DNA of 52,510 nt from Bacillota bacterium (GTDB lineage: Bacteria; Sysuimicrobiota; Sysuimicrobiia; Sysuimicrobiales; Segetimicrobiaceae). Made by a program: the position numbers and the translations under genes. The notes beneath the pieces were generated by a model that did not search any database, was not told the origin of the DNA, and saw only the letters and a list, made by a program, of their open reading frames with translations. The stretch lies in NCBI GenBank assembly GCA_021324295.1, contig JAJPJJ010000038.1, forward strand, positions 1-52,510, written 5' to 3'. This document shows, piece by piece, positions 23,272 to 30,950 of the stretch (positions are counted from its first letter, which is position 1; the number at the start of each line of letters is the position of its first letter).

Positions 23272-23676
23272 GTGACCGCGGCCCGTGCCAGAACCATCAC
23301 CTTCGGCGTCCCGCGCCCGTGGGAACCCGGCACCACCGCCGTCGTCACCGCCTCTACCCGGCTGTCGGCGCACGGCGTCAGAGGCGCCGTTCTGGAGGCC
23401 GCGACCACATGGTCCCGCACCCAGACCGGGCGGGCGGCCATCCGCGAGCACCGGCGGCACGGCTGGGCCTTCAACATCGGCGATCTCGCCGGACATCTCC
23501 GCGACCACGCCCTGCGGCGCCTGCTCTGCGAGCAGGGCATCCGCCGCCTGTCCATCCGGACGGTCGAGGGCACTGACCGCCTCGGCTGGGAGTTCGACGA
23601 TCCCGTCGTGCTCGATCCCTCTCCACGCCGCTCGACGCCGCGACGCGCGACCGGGACGGCGCCGCGCGCTCGCTGA
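23272..23676 (+). CDS. Unknown protein, 134 residues
   Basis: GTG 23272 lies 7 nt after GGAGG; an in-frame GTG at 23200 lacks such a site. It contains ARTITFGVPRPWEPGTTAVV, a helical part (GRAAIREHRRHGWAFNIGDL, then AGHLRDHALRRLLCEQGIRR) and SIRTVEGTDRLGWEFDDPVV. The helical part could be a small DNA-binding domain. No family recognised. Confidence 0.6.
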   Translation: MTAARARTITFGVPRPWEPGTTAVVTASTRLSAHGVRGAVLEAATTWSRTQTGRAAIREHRRHGWAFNIGDLAGHLRDHALRRLLCEQGIRRLSIRTVEGTDRLGWEFDDPVVLDPSPRRSTPRRATGTAPRAR

Positions 23677-23748
23677 TGCGCGCCGCGGCCAATCTGAGAA
23701 GGATGGCGCTCCAAGGACGGCCGCAACCCCGGACGGCATCCGCCCAGG

Positions 23749-23781
23749 ATGCGGCCCTCCAGCGCCAGCACCCACTATCCT
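23749..23781 (+). promoter_or_regulatory. Long-spacer promoter (ATGCGG-N21-TATCCT)
   Basis: ATGCGG at 23749-23754 and TATCCT at 23776-23781, 21 nt apart, close to the expected start of the LexA-like gene. Confidence 0.5.
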
Positions 23782-23791
23782 GAGCACAACG

Positions 23792-24298
23792 ATCCTGGCC
23801 GAAGGCGCCCGCCGCCAGGCGGCACGGGCGCCGGCGCCCGCCGCATCCACGGAGGCCGCCACGACACACCAGTCGAGCTCCACAGAAACGCGCAGCGCGC
23901 CCCCCGCCGTCCCGGAGGAGGACCGTGGCACGGCCACCACCGCCGCGCCGCCCACGGCAACGGCACACCTCACCGAGCGGCAGGCCGAGGTCCTCCAGGC
24001 CCTGGCCGCCTACCAGCACCAGCACGGCTACCCGCCGTCGATCCGGGAGCTCGGCCGGCTCACTGGAATCCACAGCCCGTCCACAATCTTTCAACACCTC
24101 TGGACGCTCGAGCGCAAGGGGTACATCCGCCGGGAGCCGCGCCTGCCCAGGGCCGTGGCCGTCGTCCGGCTGCCGGACGCGGGCCAGACGCCCGGCGGAC
24201 AGACGCCCGCTGGCGCGGGCGGAGGCGCGCCGCGGTGGCCGCGGGACCGCGCCCGGACCGCGTTGCGCGGCTCCGCCGCGGACGACGCGCTACGATAA
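23792..24298 (+). CDS. LexA-like DNA-binding domain protein without peptidase domain
   Basis: Residues about 56-110 form a LexA-type winged helix: LTERQAEVLQALAAYQHQHG, then YPPSIRELGRLTGIHSPSTI and FQHLWTLERKGYIRREP. The Ser/Lys self-cleavage domain of LexA is missing; a glycine/arginine-rich tail of about 45 residues takes its place. It probably represses genes in a way not relieved by RecA-stimulated cleavage, perhaps including the adjacent ribonucleotide reductase. The start is uncertain: no ATG, GTG or TTG lies in frame near the promoter. ACG 23789, ATC 23792 and CTG 23795 are the only candidates at the right distance. A GTG at 23925 after GGAGGAGGACC is in another frame, so a frameshift is also possible. 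Confidence 0.55.
   Translation: MLAEGARRQAARAPAPAASTEAATTHQSSSTETRSAPPAVPEEDRGTATTAAPPTATAHLTERQAEVLQALAAYQHQHGYPPSIRELGRLTGIHSPSTIFQHLWTLERKGYIRREPRLPRAVAVVRLPDAGQTPGGQTPAGAGGGAPRWPRDRARTALRGSAADDALR
24263..24296 (+). promoter_or_regulatory. Long-spacer promoter (TTGCGC-N22-TACGAT)
   Basis: TTGCGC at 24263-24268 and TACGAT at 24291-24296, 22 nt apart, 30 nt before the reductase ATG. Confidence 0.55.
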
Positions 24299-24326
24299 CG
24301 CCCGTGCCCAGCGAGGTGACCGCCCG

Positions 24327-26885
24327 ATGACCACTCGCACCGCGCTTCCGCCCGAGACCCTCGCCGCGTTCGGCGGCGATGAGCTGCGGGCCCGGGTGTA
24401 TTGGGAAAAGTACTCCCTCCGCGGGCCAGACGGACACCCGACTGAGCGCACTCCACAGGACATGTGGCGCCGCGTCGCCTCGGGGCTCGCCGCCATGGAG
24501 CCGGATGAACCTCGGCGCGCCTCCTGGCAGCAGGAGTTCTATTGGCTGCTGGACGGCTTCCGCTTTCTCCCCGGCGGGCGCATCCTCCATGCCGTCGGGC
24601 AACACGCCGTCGGCCGCAAGGCGGCCCCGACAAACTGCTTTGTGATCCCCCTCAAGGGCGACTCCCTGCCCGACATCTACGAGTGCGCGAAGGAGATGGC
24701 CGTCACGTATTCACGCGGGGGCGGCGTCGGCGTGGACATTTCCGCGCTCCGGCCCCGCGGCTCGGTCGTCCACAACGCCGCTCACGAGAGCACCGGCGCC
24801 GTCTCGTTCATGGAGACCTTCTCGCTCGTCACCGGCACGATCGGCATGTCCGGCCGGCGCGGCGCGCTCATGATCACGATCCGGGACTCCCACCCGGACG
24901 TCCTGGACTTCGTGCGCGTCAAGCGCAACCGGGACAAGGTCCGGTTCGCGAACATCAGCGTGCTCGTGAGCGACGCCTTCATGCGCGCCGTGGAGGCCGA
25001 CGGGCCGTGGCGCCTCCGCTTCGAGAACCCCGAGGCCCGGGTCCTCGTGGAGCGCACCATCAATGCGCGCGAGCTGTGGCACGAGCTCATCCGCGGCGCC
25101 CGCGACTGGGCCGAGCCGGGGTGCCTTTTCATCGACACCGCCCGGCGGCTCGGCACCACCGAGTACAACGGGATGCACGTACTCACCACAAACCCCTGCG
25201 GAGAGCAATTTCTGGACCCCTACAACAACTGCTGCCTCGGCTCGCTGAACCTGCTCACGTTCGTCCGCCAGCCATTCGCTGACCTCCAGCCGCAGGACAA
25301 CGTGAACTGGGACGCGCTTCGCCGGGCCGTCCAGGCCAGCGTGCGTTTCCTCGACAACGTCATCACCTACGCCGACCCGCTCTTCCCGCTGGAGGCCCAG
25401 CGCGAGGCCGCGCGGCGCACACGCCGGGTGGGACTGGGCATCACCGGCCTCGGCGACCTGTTGGCCGCCCTGCGGCTCCGCTACGATAGCGACGAGGCCA
25501 TCGCGTTCGCGGACCGCCTCATGGCGTTCATCAAAATCGCCGCGTACCGAACATCAGTCGAGCTCGCGAAGGAGAAAGGCGCATTCCCCGCCTTCGATGC
25601 GGCCCAGCACCTCGCGCAAGCGTTCTGCTCCGCCCTCCCGGACGACCTGCGCGCCGACATCGAGGCCGCAGGACTGCGCAACGCGGCGATCCTCACCGTC
25701 CCCCCCACCGGCAGCATCAGCGCCATGGCAGGCGTCACCAGCGGCATCGAGCCCATCTTCGCGCTCGCCTACCTGCGCCGCAGCGAGTCCCTCAGCCAGG
25801 AGTATTTCACCGTGGTCCATCCGCTCGCGGACGCGTACCTCCGCGCGGCGGGCCGCGCCGTCCCCGACCTCCGCAACGCCGCGCAGCCGGACGACCTCCT
25901 CCGGAGCCTCCTCCCGGCATACTTCGTCACGGCGCATGAGATCGACCCGCTCCAGCGCGTCCGCATGCAGGCGGCGATCGCGCGCCACGTAGACAACTCG
26001 GTGAGCACCACGGTCAATCTCCCGCGGGACGTCTCCATCGACACCGTCGAGCAGGTCTACCGGCTCGCCTGGCAGCTCGGCTGCAAGGGCATCACCGTCT
26101 ACCGCGAGGGCTCGCGCGAGGGCGTGCTGCTCACCCCCGAGGAGGCCCGGCGGCGCCAGCAGCTCGTCGCCCTGGCCGACCGCGTCACGGCCGCGGCCAC
26201 GGAGGCCGTCCCCACGCTCGCCGACCGCAACGGCCGCGCGCCGGAGGAACAGATCGAGCACGTCGTCCGCGTGCTCGCCGAGCTGGCCCGGCGGCGCCCC
26301 GAGCAGCTCGAGCTCATCTCGCAGCCCACGGGCCCCCTGCGCGACCGGCCGCAGGCGCTCGAGGGCATGACCTACCGGATCCCGATGGACCGGCTCGGGA
26401 CGCTGTTCGTCACGATCAACGACCTCGACGGCGAGCCGTTCGAGGTCTTCTGCCGGCTCGGCAAGGCCGGCGCCGACACCGAGGCCGACAGCGAAGCCCT
26501 GGGACGCCTCGTGAGCTTCGCGCTGCGCCTGCACGGCCCGGTGCCGCGCCGGACGCGCCTCGAGGCCCTGGCCGAGCAGCTCCAGGGCATCGGCGGCAGC
26601 ATCTCGATCGGGTTCGGGCCGAACCGCGTGCGTTCGATCCCGGACGGCATCGCCCAGGCGCTCCGGCGGCACCTCGAGCGGCAGGCCGCGCCCGAGCCCG
26701 AGCCGGCGCCCGCACCCGCGCCGGCGGGCACCGCGGCGGCCGGGGGCGCGGCGCCGCGCGCCGCGGATGCCGCGCCGCCCATCGCGGGCGCCAGCAACGG
26801 CAACATCTGCCCGCGCTGCCAGCGCTACACCCTCGTCACCAGCGAGGGGTGCTCGAAGTGCGGATGCGGCTATAAGGAGTGCTGA
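24327..26885 (+). CDS. nrdJ: Adenosylcobalamin-dependent (class II) ribonucleotide reductase
   Basis: 852 residues; reduces ribonucleotides to deoxyribonucleotides without needing oxygen. Visible family features: APTNCFVIPLKGDSLPDIYE, SRGGGVGVDISALRPRGS, the active-site TTNPCGEQ near residue 290, NNCCLGSLNL, and LTVPPTGSISAMAGVTSGIE. A C-terminal ribbon (CPRCQRYTLVTSEGCSKCGC) supplies the redox cysteines typical of NrdJ. Residues from about 640 form the extra domain seen in vitamin B12-dependent enzymes (MTYRIPMDRLGTLFVTINDL). GAGGTG precedes ATG 24327. It gives the element its own dNTP supply, as in many large phages and plasmids. Confidence 0.95.
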   Translation: MTTRTALPPETLAAFGGDELRARVYWEKYSLRGPDGHPTERTPQDMWRRVASGLAAMEPDEPRRASWQQEFYWLLDGFRFLPGGRILHAVGQHAVGRKAAPTNCFVIPLKGDSLPDIYECAKEMAVTYSRGGGVGVDISALRPRGSVVHNAAHESTGAVSFMETFSLVTGTIGMSGRRGALMITIRDSHPDVLDFVRVKRNRDKVRFANISVLVSDAFMRAVEADGPWRLRFENPEARVLVERTINARELWHELIRGARDWAEPGCLFIDTARRLGTTEYNGMHVLTTNPCGEQFLDPYNNCCLGSLNLLTFVRQPFADLQPQDNVNWDALRRAVQASVRFLDNVITYADPLFPLEAQREAARRTRRVGLGITGLGDLLAALRLRYDSDEAIAFADRLMAFIKIAAYRTSVELAKEKGAFPAFDAAQHLAQAFCSALPDDLRADIEAAGLRNAAILTVPPTGSISAMAGVTSGIEPIFALAYLRRSESLSQEYFTVVHPLADAYLRAAGRAVPDLRNAAQPDDLLRSLLPAYFVTAHEIDPLQRVRMQAAIARHVDNSVSTTVNLPRDVSIDTVEQVYRLAWQLGCKGITVYREGSREGVLLTPEEARRRQQLVALADRVTAAATEAVPTLADRNGRAPEEQIEHVVRVLAELARRRPEQLELISQPTGPLRDRPQALEGMTYRIPMDRLGTLFVTINDLDGEPFEVFCRLGKAGADTEADSEALGRLVSFALRLHGPVPRRTRLEALAEQLQGIGGSISIGFGPNRVRSIPDGIAQALRRHLERQAAPEPEPAPAPAPAGTAAAGGAAPRAADAAPPIAGASNGNICPRCQRYTLVTSEGCSKCGCGYKEC

Positions 26886-26887
26886 TC

Positions 26888-27112
26888 GTGGTCCCCGCGG
26901 ACGCCGTCAAACGCTTCACCTACCGCTGCGACAGCTGCGGAGGGCGCGCATCGACCTATTTCGGCGGACCCGTGCTCTGCGTTGGCTGCGGCCGGCACTG
27001 CCGCTGCCTCGGAGTCGAGGTGCTCGTCCGCCTCCGAAACGGCCGCAGGCGCTGGAAGCGGCCGTGGAACGTCAGACAGACCGACAGCGCGATCACTGAT
27101 CGCGACTTTTGA
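26888..27112 (+). CDS. Small zinc-ribbon protein
   Basis: 74 residues from GTG 26888, 7 nt after AAGGAG; the site lies inside the end of nrdJ. It has CDSCGGRASTYFGGPVLCVG followed by CGRHCRC, a Cys-rich ribbon, and a basic tail (RRRWKRPWNVRQ). Probably a nucleic-acid or partner-binding accessory protein co-expressed with the reductase. A GTG at 26879 is an alternative start. Confidence 0.6.
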   Translation: MVPADAVKRFTYRCDSCGGRASTYFGGPVLCVGCGRHCRCLGVEVLVRLRNGRRRWKRPWNVRQTDSAITDRDF

Positions 27113-27126
27113 CCGGGAAGCACCAC

Positions 27127-27540
27127 ATGCGCCGGCTGATCACCGGACTCGTCATCGGCTTCACGTTCGGCGCCGCGGCCGCGGCGTCGGCCGGGTACTA
27201 CGACCGCCAGATGTGGGCGCAGATGCTCCCTGTGGAGCAGCTGGGCTACATCGCCGGGGTCGCGGATGCCCTCCAGGCCGTCAACGAGGCGATTCAGATC
27301 CTCGGGGCGGAACGCGCCGCTGAGCTCGTCGCCGCGGCCGACCGGTGCACCAACCCCCTCAAGCTCGGCGAGGTTCGCGACATCGCCCGCGGCGCTGTGG
27401 CAAAGCACCCGGACGTCGCGCCGGCGGAGGCGATCTTCGTGGAGCTCTGGGACTGCTCGACCACGGCGCCGCAGCCCCAGCCGCAGCCAGAGCAGACTCC
27501 AAGCTCCACGTCCGGGTACTCAGCCTCCGCCCTGCCGTAG
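27127..27540 (+). CDS. Small exported protein, unknown function
   Basis: 137 residues. The N-terminus MRRLITGLVIGFTFGAAAAA with SAG is a signal peptide or membrane anchor. The mature part is helical (YIAGVADALQAVNEAIQILG, then RAAELVAAADRCTNP) and ends in a proline/glutamine-rich tail. Two cysteines in the mature part may form a disulfide. ATG 27127 is preferred over TTG 27109, which overlaps the previous stop. Confidence 0.6.
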   Translation: MRRLITGLVIGFTFGAAAAASAGYYDRQMWAQMLPVEQLGYIAGVADALQAVNEAIQILGAERAAELVAAADRCTNPLKLGEVRDIARGAVAKHPDVAPAEAIFVELWDCSTTAPQPQPQPEQTPSSTSGYSASALP

Positions 27541-27550
27541 GCGCACCGGC

Positions 27551-28036
27551 ATGGACCTGCCAGGCACCCCAGACTGCCCGCCGGGATGCGCGGCCGGCAC
27601 CCCCATCCTCGCGCCGCGCGGCTGGGTGCCGATCGAGCGCCTGGACCCAGGGACGCACATCAGCACCGTGAACGGCATCCACCACGCCGTCCGCATCGAC
27701 CGCCACAGCCGGGTGCCGGTCTTCCTGGTAGAGACGGAGGACGGGCAGCGGCTGCGGGCGTCCGGCGCCTGCCTCGTCCGCACCCGCGCGTCGGACGACC
27801 CTCGGGAGCGCGCCTGGACCCGCGTCGATGTTCTGCGCGCCGGCGACACCGTTGACACCCACCTCGGCCCCCGGCGCGTCGCCTCGGTTTCACCCGACGG
27901 CGCGGAGGACGTCTACCTGCTCCACGAACCACACACCCGGACCTACATCGCGGGCGGATACATCTGCCGCGCCGCGGGCCACACCGCGCCGCCGCCGTGC
28001 GCATACAGCAGGGGTTCACCTCGCGGCGCCGCCTGA
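27551..28036 (+). CDS. Free-standing Hint (intein/hedgehog-like) domain protein
   Basis: 161 residues, almost only a Hint fold: block A with Cys13 (GCAAGTPILAPRGWVPIERL), a block B-like RLRASGACLVRTRASDD, WTRVDVLRAGDTVDTHLG and a C-terminal block F (AEDVYLLHEPHTRTYIAGGY, then ICRA). The final His-Asn of inteins is absent (IAGGYICRA), so full splicing is not expected, but N-terminal cleavage through Cys13 remains possible, as in bacterial intein-like domains. Only 12 residues precede the cysteine, so there is no real N-extein. It lies after a small exported protein. Its substrate, if any, is unknown. Confidence 0.75.
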   Translation: MDLPGTPDCPPGCAAGTPILAPRGWVPIERLDPGTHISTVNGIHHAVRIDRHSRVPVFLVETEDGQRLRASGACLVRTRASDDPRERAWTRVDVLRAGDTVDTHLGPRRVASVSPDGAEDVYLLHEPHTRTYIAGGYICRAAGHTAPPPCAYSRGSPRGAA

Positions 28037-28047
28037 GCCGGTACACT
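28015..28047 (+). promoter_or_regulatory. Long-spacer promoter (TTCACC-N21-TACACT)
   Basis: TTCACC at 28015-28020 and TACACT at 28042-28047, 21 nt apart, ahead of the small exported protein at 28090. Confidence 0.45.
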
Positions 28048-28089
28048 GGCCCACCAGAACCACACACCACCGAAAGGAGCGTGATCGAC

Positions 28090-28266
28090 ATGCGCACCAT
28101 CGCCGCGCTCGCCGCAGCGGCCCTTCTCGCCATCCTCGGCGGCTCCGGACAGGCCCTCGCCGCCCACGGAGGCGCTGGCGGCGGCGCGCTCCAGTTCTCC
28201 GCGCCGCAGCACCCGCTGTGCTCCGCGTACCCGGAGCAGTGCCCGGACCAGGGCAACGCGGACTAG
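28090..28266 (+). CDS. Small secreted peptide
   Basis: 58 residues: MRTIAALAAAALLAILGGSG with QALA-AHG is a signal peptide with a probable cleavage site after ALA. The mature peptide is about 34 residues with two cysteines (LCSAYPEQC). AAGGAG lies 10 nt before ATG 28090; GTG 28081 is too close to it. Function unknown. Confidence 0.55.
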   Translation: MRTIAALAAAALLAILGGSGQALAAHGGAGGGALQFSAPQHPLCSAYPEQCPDQGNAD

Positions 28267-28334
28267 CTAGCCGCAGCAGCCGCACCGGGCACGGACGCAC
28301 GCCCGGCCCGCTGCGGCCCGGCCCCAGCCTCCGC

Positions 28335-28967
28335 ATGACCGACCGCACCGCCGACCGCCTGGCGCTCACGCTGGCCGCGCTCGCCGCCGCCGCGTGGGCA
28401 TCCGCGCTTGCCGCCGCCGGCCTGTCCGCGCATGCCGACCGGCTCGCCGCCGCGGGACTCCTCCTCGCCGCCGCCGCGGCGGCCGCGTTCACATCCGGCG
28501 CCGCCGCGGACGCCGTCCGCAGAGCCCGCGCCGCGCGGGCGCGCGCCCTCCACGGCCTGTCGAGCCCGTCCCTCTGGACGGACGACGCCGAGCTCGACGA
28601 CTTCCTCCGCGACACCTACGCCGCGCGCGGCGCGCTCACGCTGGCCGCCTACCAGACCGGCGCCCGCGTCACGGCCCGGTACCCGAAGCGCGGGCTTGTG
28701 GGCCTGTACTACACCGCGCTCGGGCTCGCGGGCGAGGCCGGCGAGATCGCCAACAAGGTCAAGAAGCTCATCCGGGACGAGGGCGAGGCGCTCCCGGACG
28801 ACGCGCGCGCGGCCATCGCCGACGAGCTCGGAGACGCCCTCTGGTACGCCGCCATGCTCGCACGCGAACTCGATCTGCCGCTCGAAGACGTCGCCCGGCG
28901 CAACCTGGCAAAACTCCGCGACCGCGCGGAGCGCGGCGCCATCGCCGGCAGCGGCGACCACCGGTAG
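28335..28967 (+). CDS. Membrane-anchored MazG-like nucleotide pyrophosphohydrolase
   Basis: 210 residues. Two hydrophobic segments (about residues 9-30 and 37-55) are followed by a linker and a MazG-like domain: YYTALGLAGEAGEIANKVKK, then IADELGDALWYAAMLARELD. The acidic EAGE and DELGD residues bind the magnesium used to hydrolyse nucleoside triphosphates. The enzyme could cleanse the nucleotide pool beside the element's own reductase; phage MazG proteins also affect host alarmone levels. Membrane anchoring is unusual for the family. The frame after the two helices is well supported. Confidence 0.75.
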   Translation: MTDRTADRLALTLAALAAAAWASALAAAGLSAHADRLAAAGLLLAAAAAAAFTSGAAADAVRRARAARARALHGLSSPSLWTDDAELDDFLRDTYAARGALTLAAYQTGARVTARYPKRGLVGLYYTALGLAGEAGEIANKVKKLIRDEGEALPDDARAAIADELGDALWYAAMLARELDLPLEDVARRNLAKLRDRAERGAIAGSGDHR

Positions 28968-29040
28968 CACGCCGGCCGGCGCGCGCCTTCCGGCGCGGAC
29001 CGGCGGGTGATCACAGCAGCGCACGGAACGCGCACGCGCC

Positions 29041-29178
29041 ATGCGCCCCAAGATCGATCACCGCACCGGCATCGGCCTGCGCGATCCGGACGGCGCCGCC
29101 AGCGCCGCGATGAACGACGGCTGCGGTCGGCTCCGCCGACCGCCCGGTGCACCAGGGAGGTGCATCACCAGTGCTTAG
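29041..29178 (+). CDS. Possible 45-residue peptide
   Basis: ATG 29041 opens MRPKIDHRTGIGLRDPDGAA, followed by a short tail, ending at TAG 29176-29178 just before the next ribosome binding site. No good Shine-Dalgarno site precedes it. It fills a 225-nt gap between recognised genes but has no other support. A hairpin with a TCC loop lies inside it at about 29133-29149. Confidence 0.25.
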   Translation: MRPKIDHRTGIGLRDPDGAASAAMNDGCGRLRRPPGAPGRCITSA

Positions 29179-29191
29179 GAGCCCACGCACC

Positions 29192-29407
29192 ATGCGCACC
29201 ACGCTCACCACCGCCGGTCTACTCGCGCTCGCCGTGTTCGCGGCCGCCACCACCGCCGCGATCGGCAGAATCCGCACCGACCTGCAGAGCCTCCACCACA
29301 CGGTCGCGCTGCTCGAACACCGCCCCCTGGCCGCGGCCACCGACTTCAAGACCGCGGCGGGCGCCCGCGTCTACACATCCACTGACTGGAAGACCATCAG
29401 CCGGTAA
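29192..29407 (+). CDS. Small single-pass membrane protein
   Basis: 71 residues. AGGAG lies 10 nt before ATG. The N-terminal helix (TTAGLLALAVFAAATTAAIG) is a membrane anchor; the rest (RIRTDLQSLHHTVALLEHRP) is an amphipathic helix and a short polar tail. A GTG at 29171 is an alternative start. No family recognised. Confidence 0.5.
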   Translation: MRTTLTTAGLLALAVFAAATTAAIGRIRTDLQSLHHTVALLEHRPLAAATDFKTAAGARVYTSTDWKTISR

Positions 29408-29442
29408 GCGCCGGCATACCGCCGCGCAGGAGGCACACAGCC

Positions 29443-29673
29443 ATCCTCCCGCTCCGAGACTCGATCGCCGTACGAGAAGCGGCCCGGCTCCTGGACGTAT
29501 CCCGCCAGCGCGTCCACCAGCTCACCGCCGCCAGCGCGCTCAGGACGCAGGCAGTTCCCGCACCAGGCCGCTCGGGCTTCCTGTACCTCATTCATCGGCA
29601 GGACATTGAGCGCCGCTTGGCCGCCCAACACGACGAACACCGCCACCCTCAGCGCAAGGAGAGCACACGGTAA
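29443..29673 (+). CDS. Excisionase/MerR-like helix-turn-helix protein with ATC at the start position
   Basis: About 76 residues. AVREAARLLDVSRQRVHQLT is a helix-turn-helix of the excisionase (HTH_17) type, followed by a wing (APGRSGFLYLIHRQDIERRL). A strong AGGAGG at 29428-29433 is followed after 9 nt by ATC, not ATG, and no ATG, GTG or TTG occurs in frame before the domain. Either ATC is used for initiation, or an ATG has mutated and the gene is silenced. Its stop overlaps the next ATG (TAATG). Such proteins often control excision or early transcription of mobile elements. Confidence 0.6.
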   Translation: MLPLRDSIAVREAARLLDVSRQRVHQLTAASALRTQAVPAPGRSGFLYLIHRQDIERRLAAQHDEHRHPQRKESTR

Positions 29674-29860
29674 TGCACGCCCAGATCGACCGCGTCCAGC
29701 TCGCCAGAGTCCTTCAAACGACCGGACGGGCGCTGCCGGCGAGACCGGCCATGCCGGTCCTGGCCAGCGTGCTCCTGGAGGCTAGGCACGGCACGCTCAC
29801 CGTCTCCGCCACCGACCTCGAGCTCGGCATCCGGACGCGCGCCCCGGCGGCGCCGCGTAT
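29673..29860 (+). pseudogene. dnaN: N-terminal fragment of a DNA polymerase sliding clamp
   Basis: About 62 codons reading VQLARVLQTTGRALPARPAM, then PVLASVLLEARHGTLTVSA and TDLELGIRTRAPA: the first strands and helix of clamp domain 1. The match stops where the recA promoter begins. The frame stays open into recA (a single ORF from 29673 to 30950), so an in-frame clamp-RecA fusion of 425 residues is formally possible. An internal -10 box, ribosome binding site and ATG argue that recA is expressed separately. AAGGAG precedes ATG 29673. It looks like a recombination scar with the rest of the clamp gene deleted. Confidence 0.6.
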
Positions 29861-29863
29861 ACT
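29858..29863 (+). promoter_or_regulatory. -10 box (TATACT) of recA
   Basis: A near-consensus -10 hexamer 40 nt before the RecA ATG. No clear -35 box is seen at 17 or 21-23 nt, and no LexA-type operator was recognised around it. Confidence 0.45.
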
Positions 29864-29903
29864 GTCATGCAGTCGTCCGTCAACACGCGCGATGGAGGTT
29901 CCG

Positions 29904-30950
29904 ATGGCCGCCAACCGCGTTCGCGAGCGAACGGCCGACGCCGACCCGGCGCTCGACCGCGCGCTCGCGCAGATCCGCAAACAGTACGGCCCGGGCGCGA
30001 TCATGCGGCTGGGGGAGCGGCCGGCCGCGGCGCGCGCCGCGGCCATCCCGACCGGCGCCCTCGCGCTCGATCTCGCGCTCGGGATCGGGGGCGTGCCGCG
30101 CGGGCGGATCACCGAGATCTACGGCACGGAGGGATCAGGCAAAACGACCATCGCGCTCCACCTCGCGGCCGGCGCCCAGCGCCAGGGCGGGCTGGCGGCC
30201 TACATCGACGCCGAGCACGCGCTCGACTGCGCCTACGCCCGCGCGATCGGCGTCGACACCGACGCCCTCTACATCGCCCAGCCCGACCACGGCGAGGAGG
30301 CGCTGCAGGTGGCCGAGACGCTCATCCGCAGCGGGCGGGTCGCCATCATCGTCATCGACTCGGTCGCGGCCCTCGTCCCCAAGGCCGAGCTCGAAGGCCA
30401 GGTGGGCGATCCGTTCGTCGGGCTGCAGGCGCGGTTGATGTCGCAGGCGCTCCGGAAGTTCGCCGGACTGGCCGACCGCGCCGGGACGGCCGTCGTGTTC
30501 CTCAACCAGATCCGAGAGCGCGTCGGCGCGATGTTCGGACCGGCGGAGACCACGAGCGGCGGCCGGGCGCTGCGCTTCTACGCCTCGGCGCGGCTCGAGG
30601 TCCGCCGCACCGAGACCCTCAAGGAGGGCGATCGGCCGATCGGCCAGCGCGTGCGCGTCAGGGTGGCGAAGAACAAGCTCGCGCCCCCGTTCCGCGAGGC
30701 CGAGCTCGAGATCCTGTTCGGGCGCGGCATCAACACTGCCGCGAGCCTCCTCGACGCGGCGCTCGCCTCCGAGACGCTGTCTCGCGGCGGGGCGTGGATC
30801 GCCTTCGGCGATCGGCAGCTCGGACAGGGGCGCGGCGCCGCGTGCAGGGCGCTCGCGGACGATCCCGCGCTCGCCGCCGAGATCGAGCGCCGGGTCCGGA
30901 GCGGAGGCCAGGCGGCGTCCCAGGGACGCCCGGACGCCGCCACGCTGTGA
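29904..30950 (+). CDS. recA: RecA recombinase
   Basis: 348 residues. GGAGG lies 5 nt before ATG 29904. Family features in order: LDRALAQIRKQYGPGAIMRL, Walker A GTEGSGKTT (near 74-82, Thr-Glu where most have Pro-Glu-Ser), DAEHALD, Walker B IIVIDSVAAL, LMSQALRKFAGLADRAGTAV, VFLNQIRERVGAMFG and GGRALRFYAS. RecA forms filaments on single-stranded DNA for strand exchange. The acidic C-terminal tail is replaced by a basic, glutamine-rich end, which in other RecA proteins raises DNA binding. The gene overlaps the next by 4 nt. It is diverged enough to be the element's own copy. Confidence 0.95.
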   Translation: MAANRVRERTADADPALDRALAQIRKQYGPGAIMRLGERPAAARAAAIPTGALALDLALGIGGVPRGRITEIYGTEGSGKTTIALHLAAGAQRQGGLAAYIDAEHALDCAYARAIGVDTDALYIAQPDHGEEALQVAETLIRSGRVAIIVIDSVAALVPKAELEGQVGDPFVGLQARLMSQALRKFAGLADRAGTAVVFLNQIRERVGAMFGPAETTSGGRALRFYASARLEVRRTETLKEGDRPIGQRVRVRVAKNKLAPPFREAELEILFGRGINTAASLLDAALASETLSRGGAWIAFGDRQLGQGRGAACRALADDPALAAEIERRVRSGGQAASQGRPDAATL

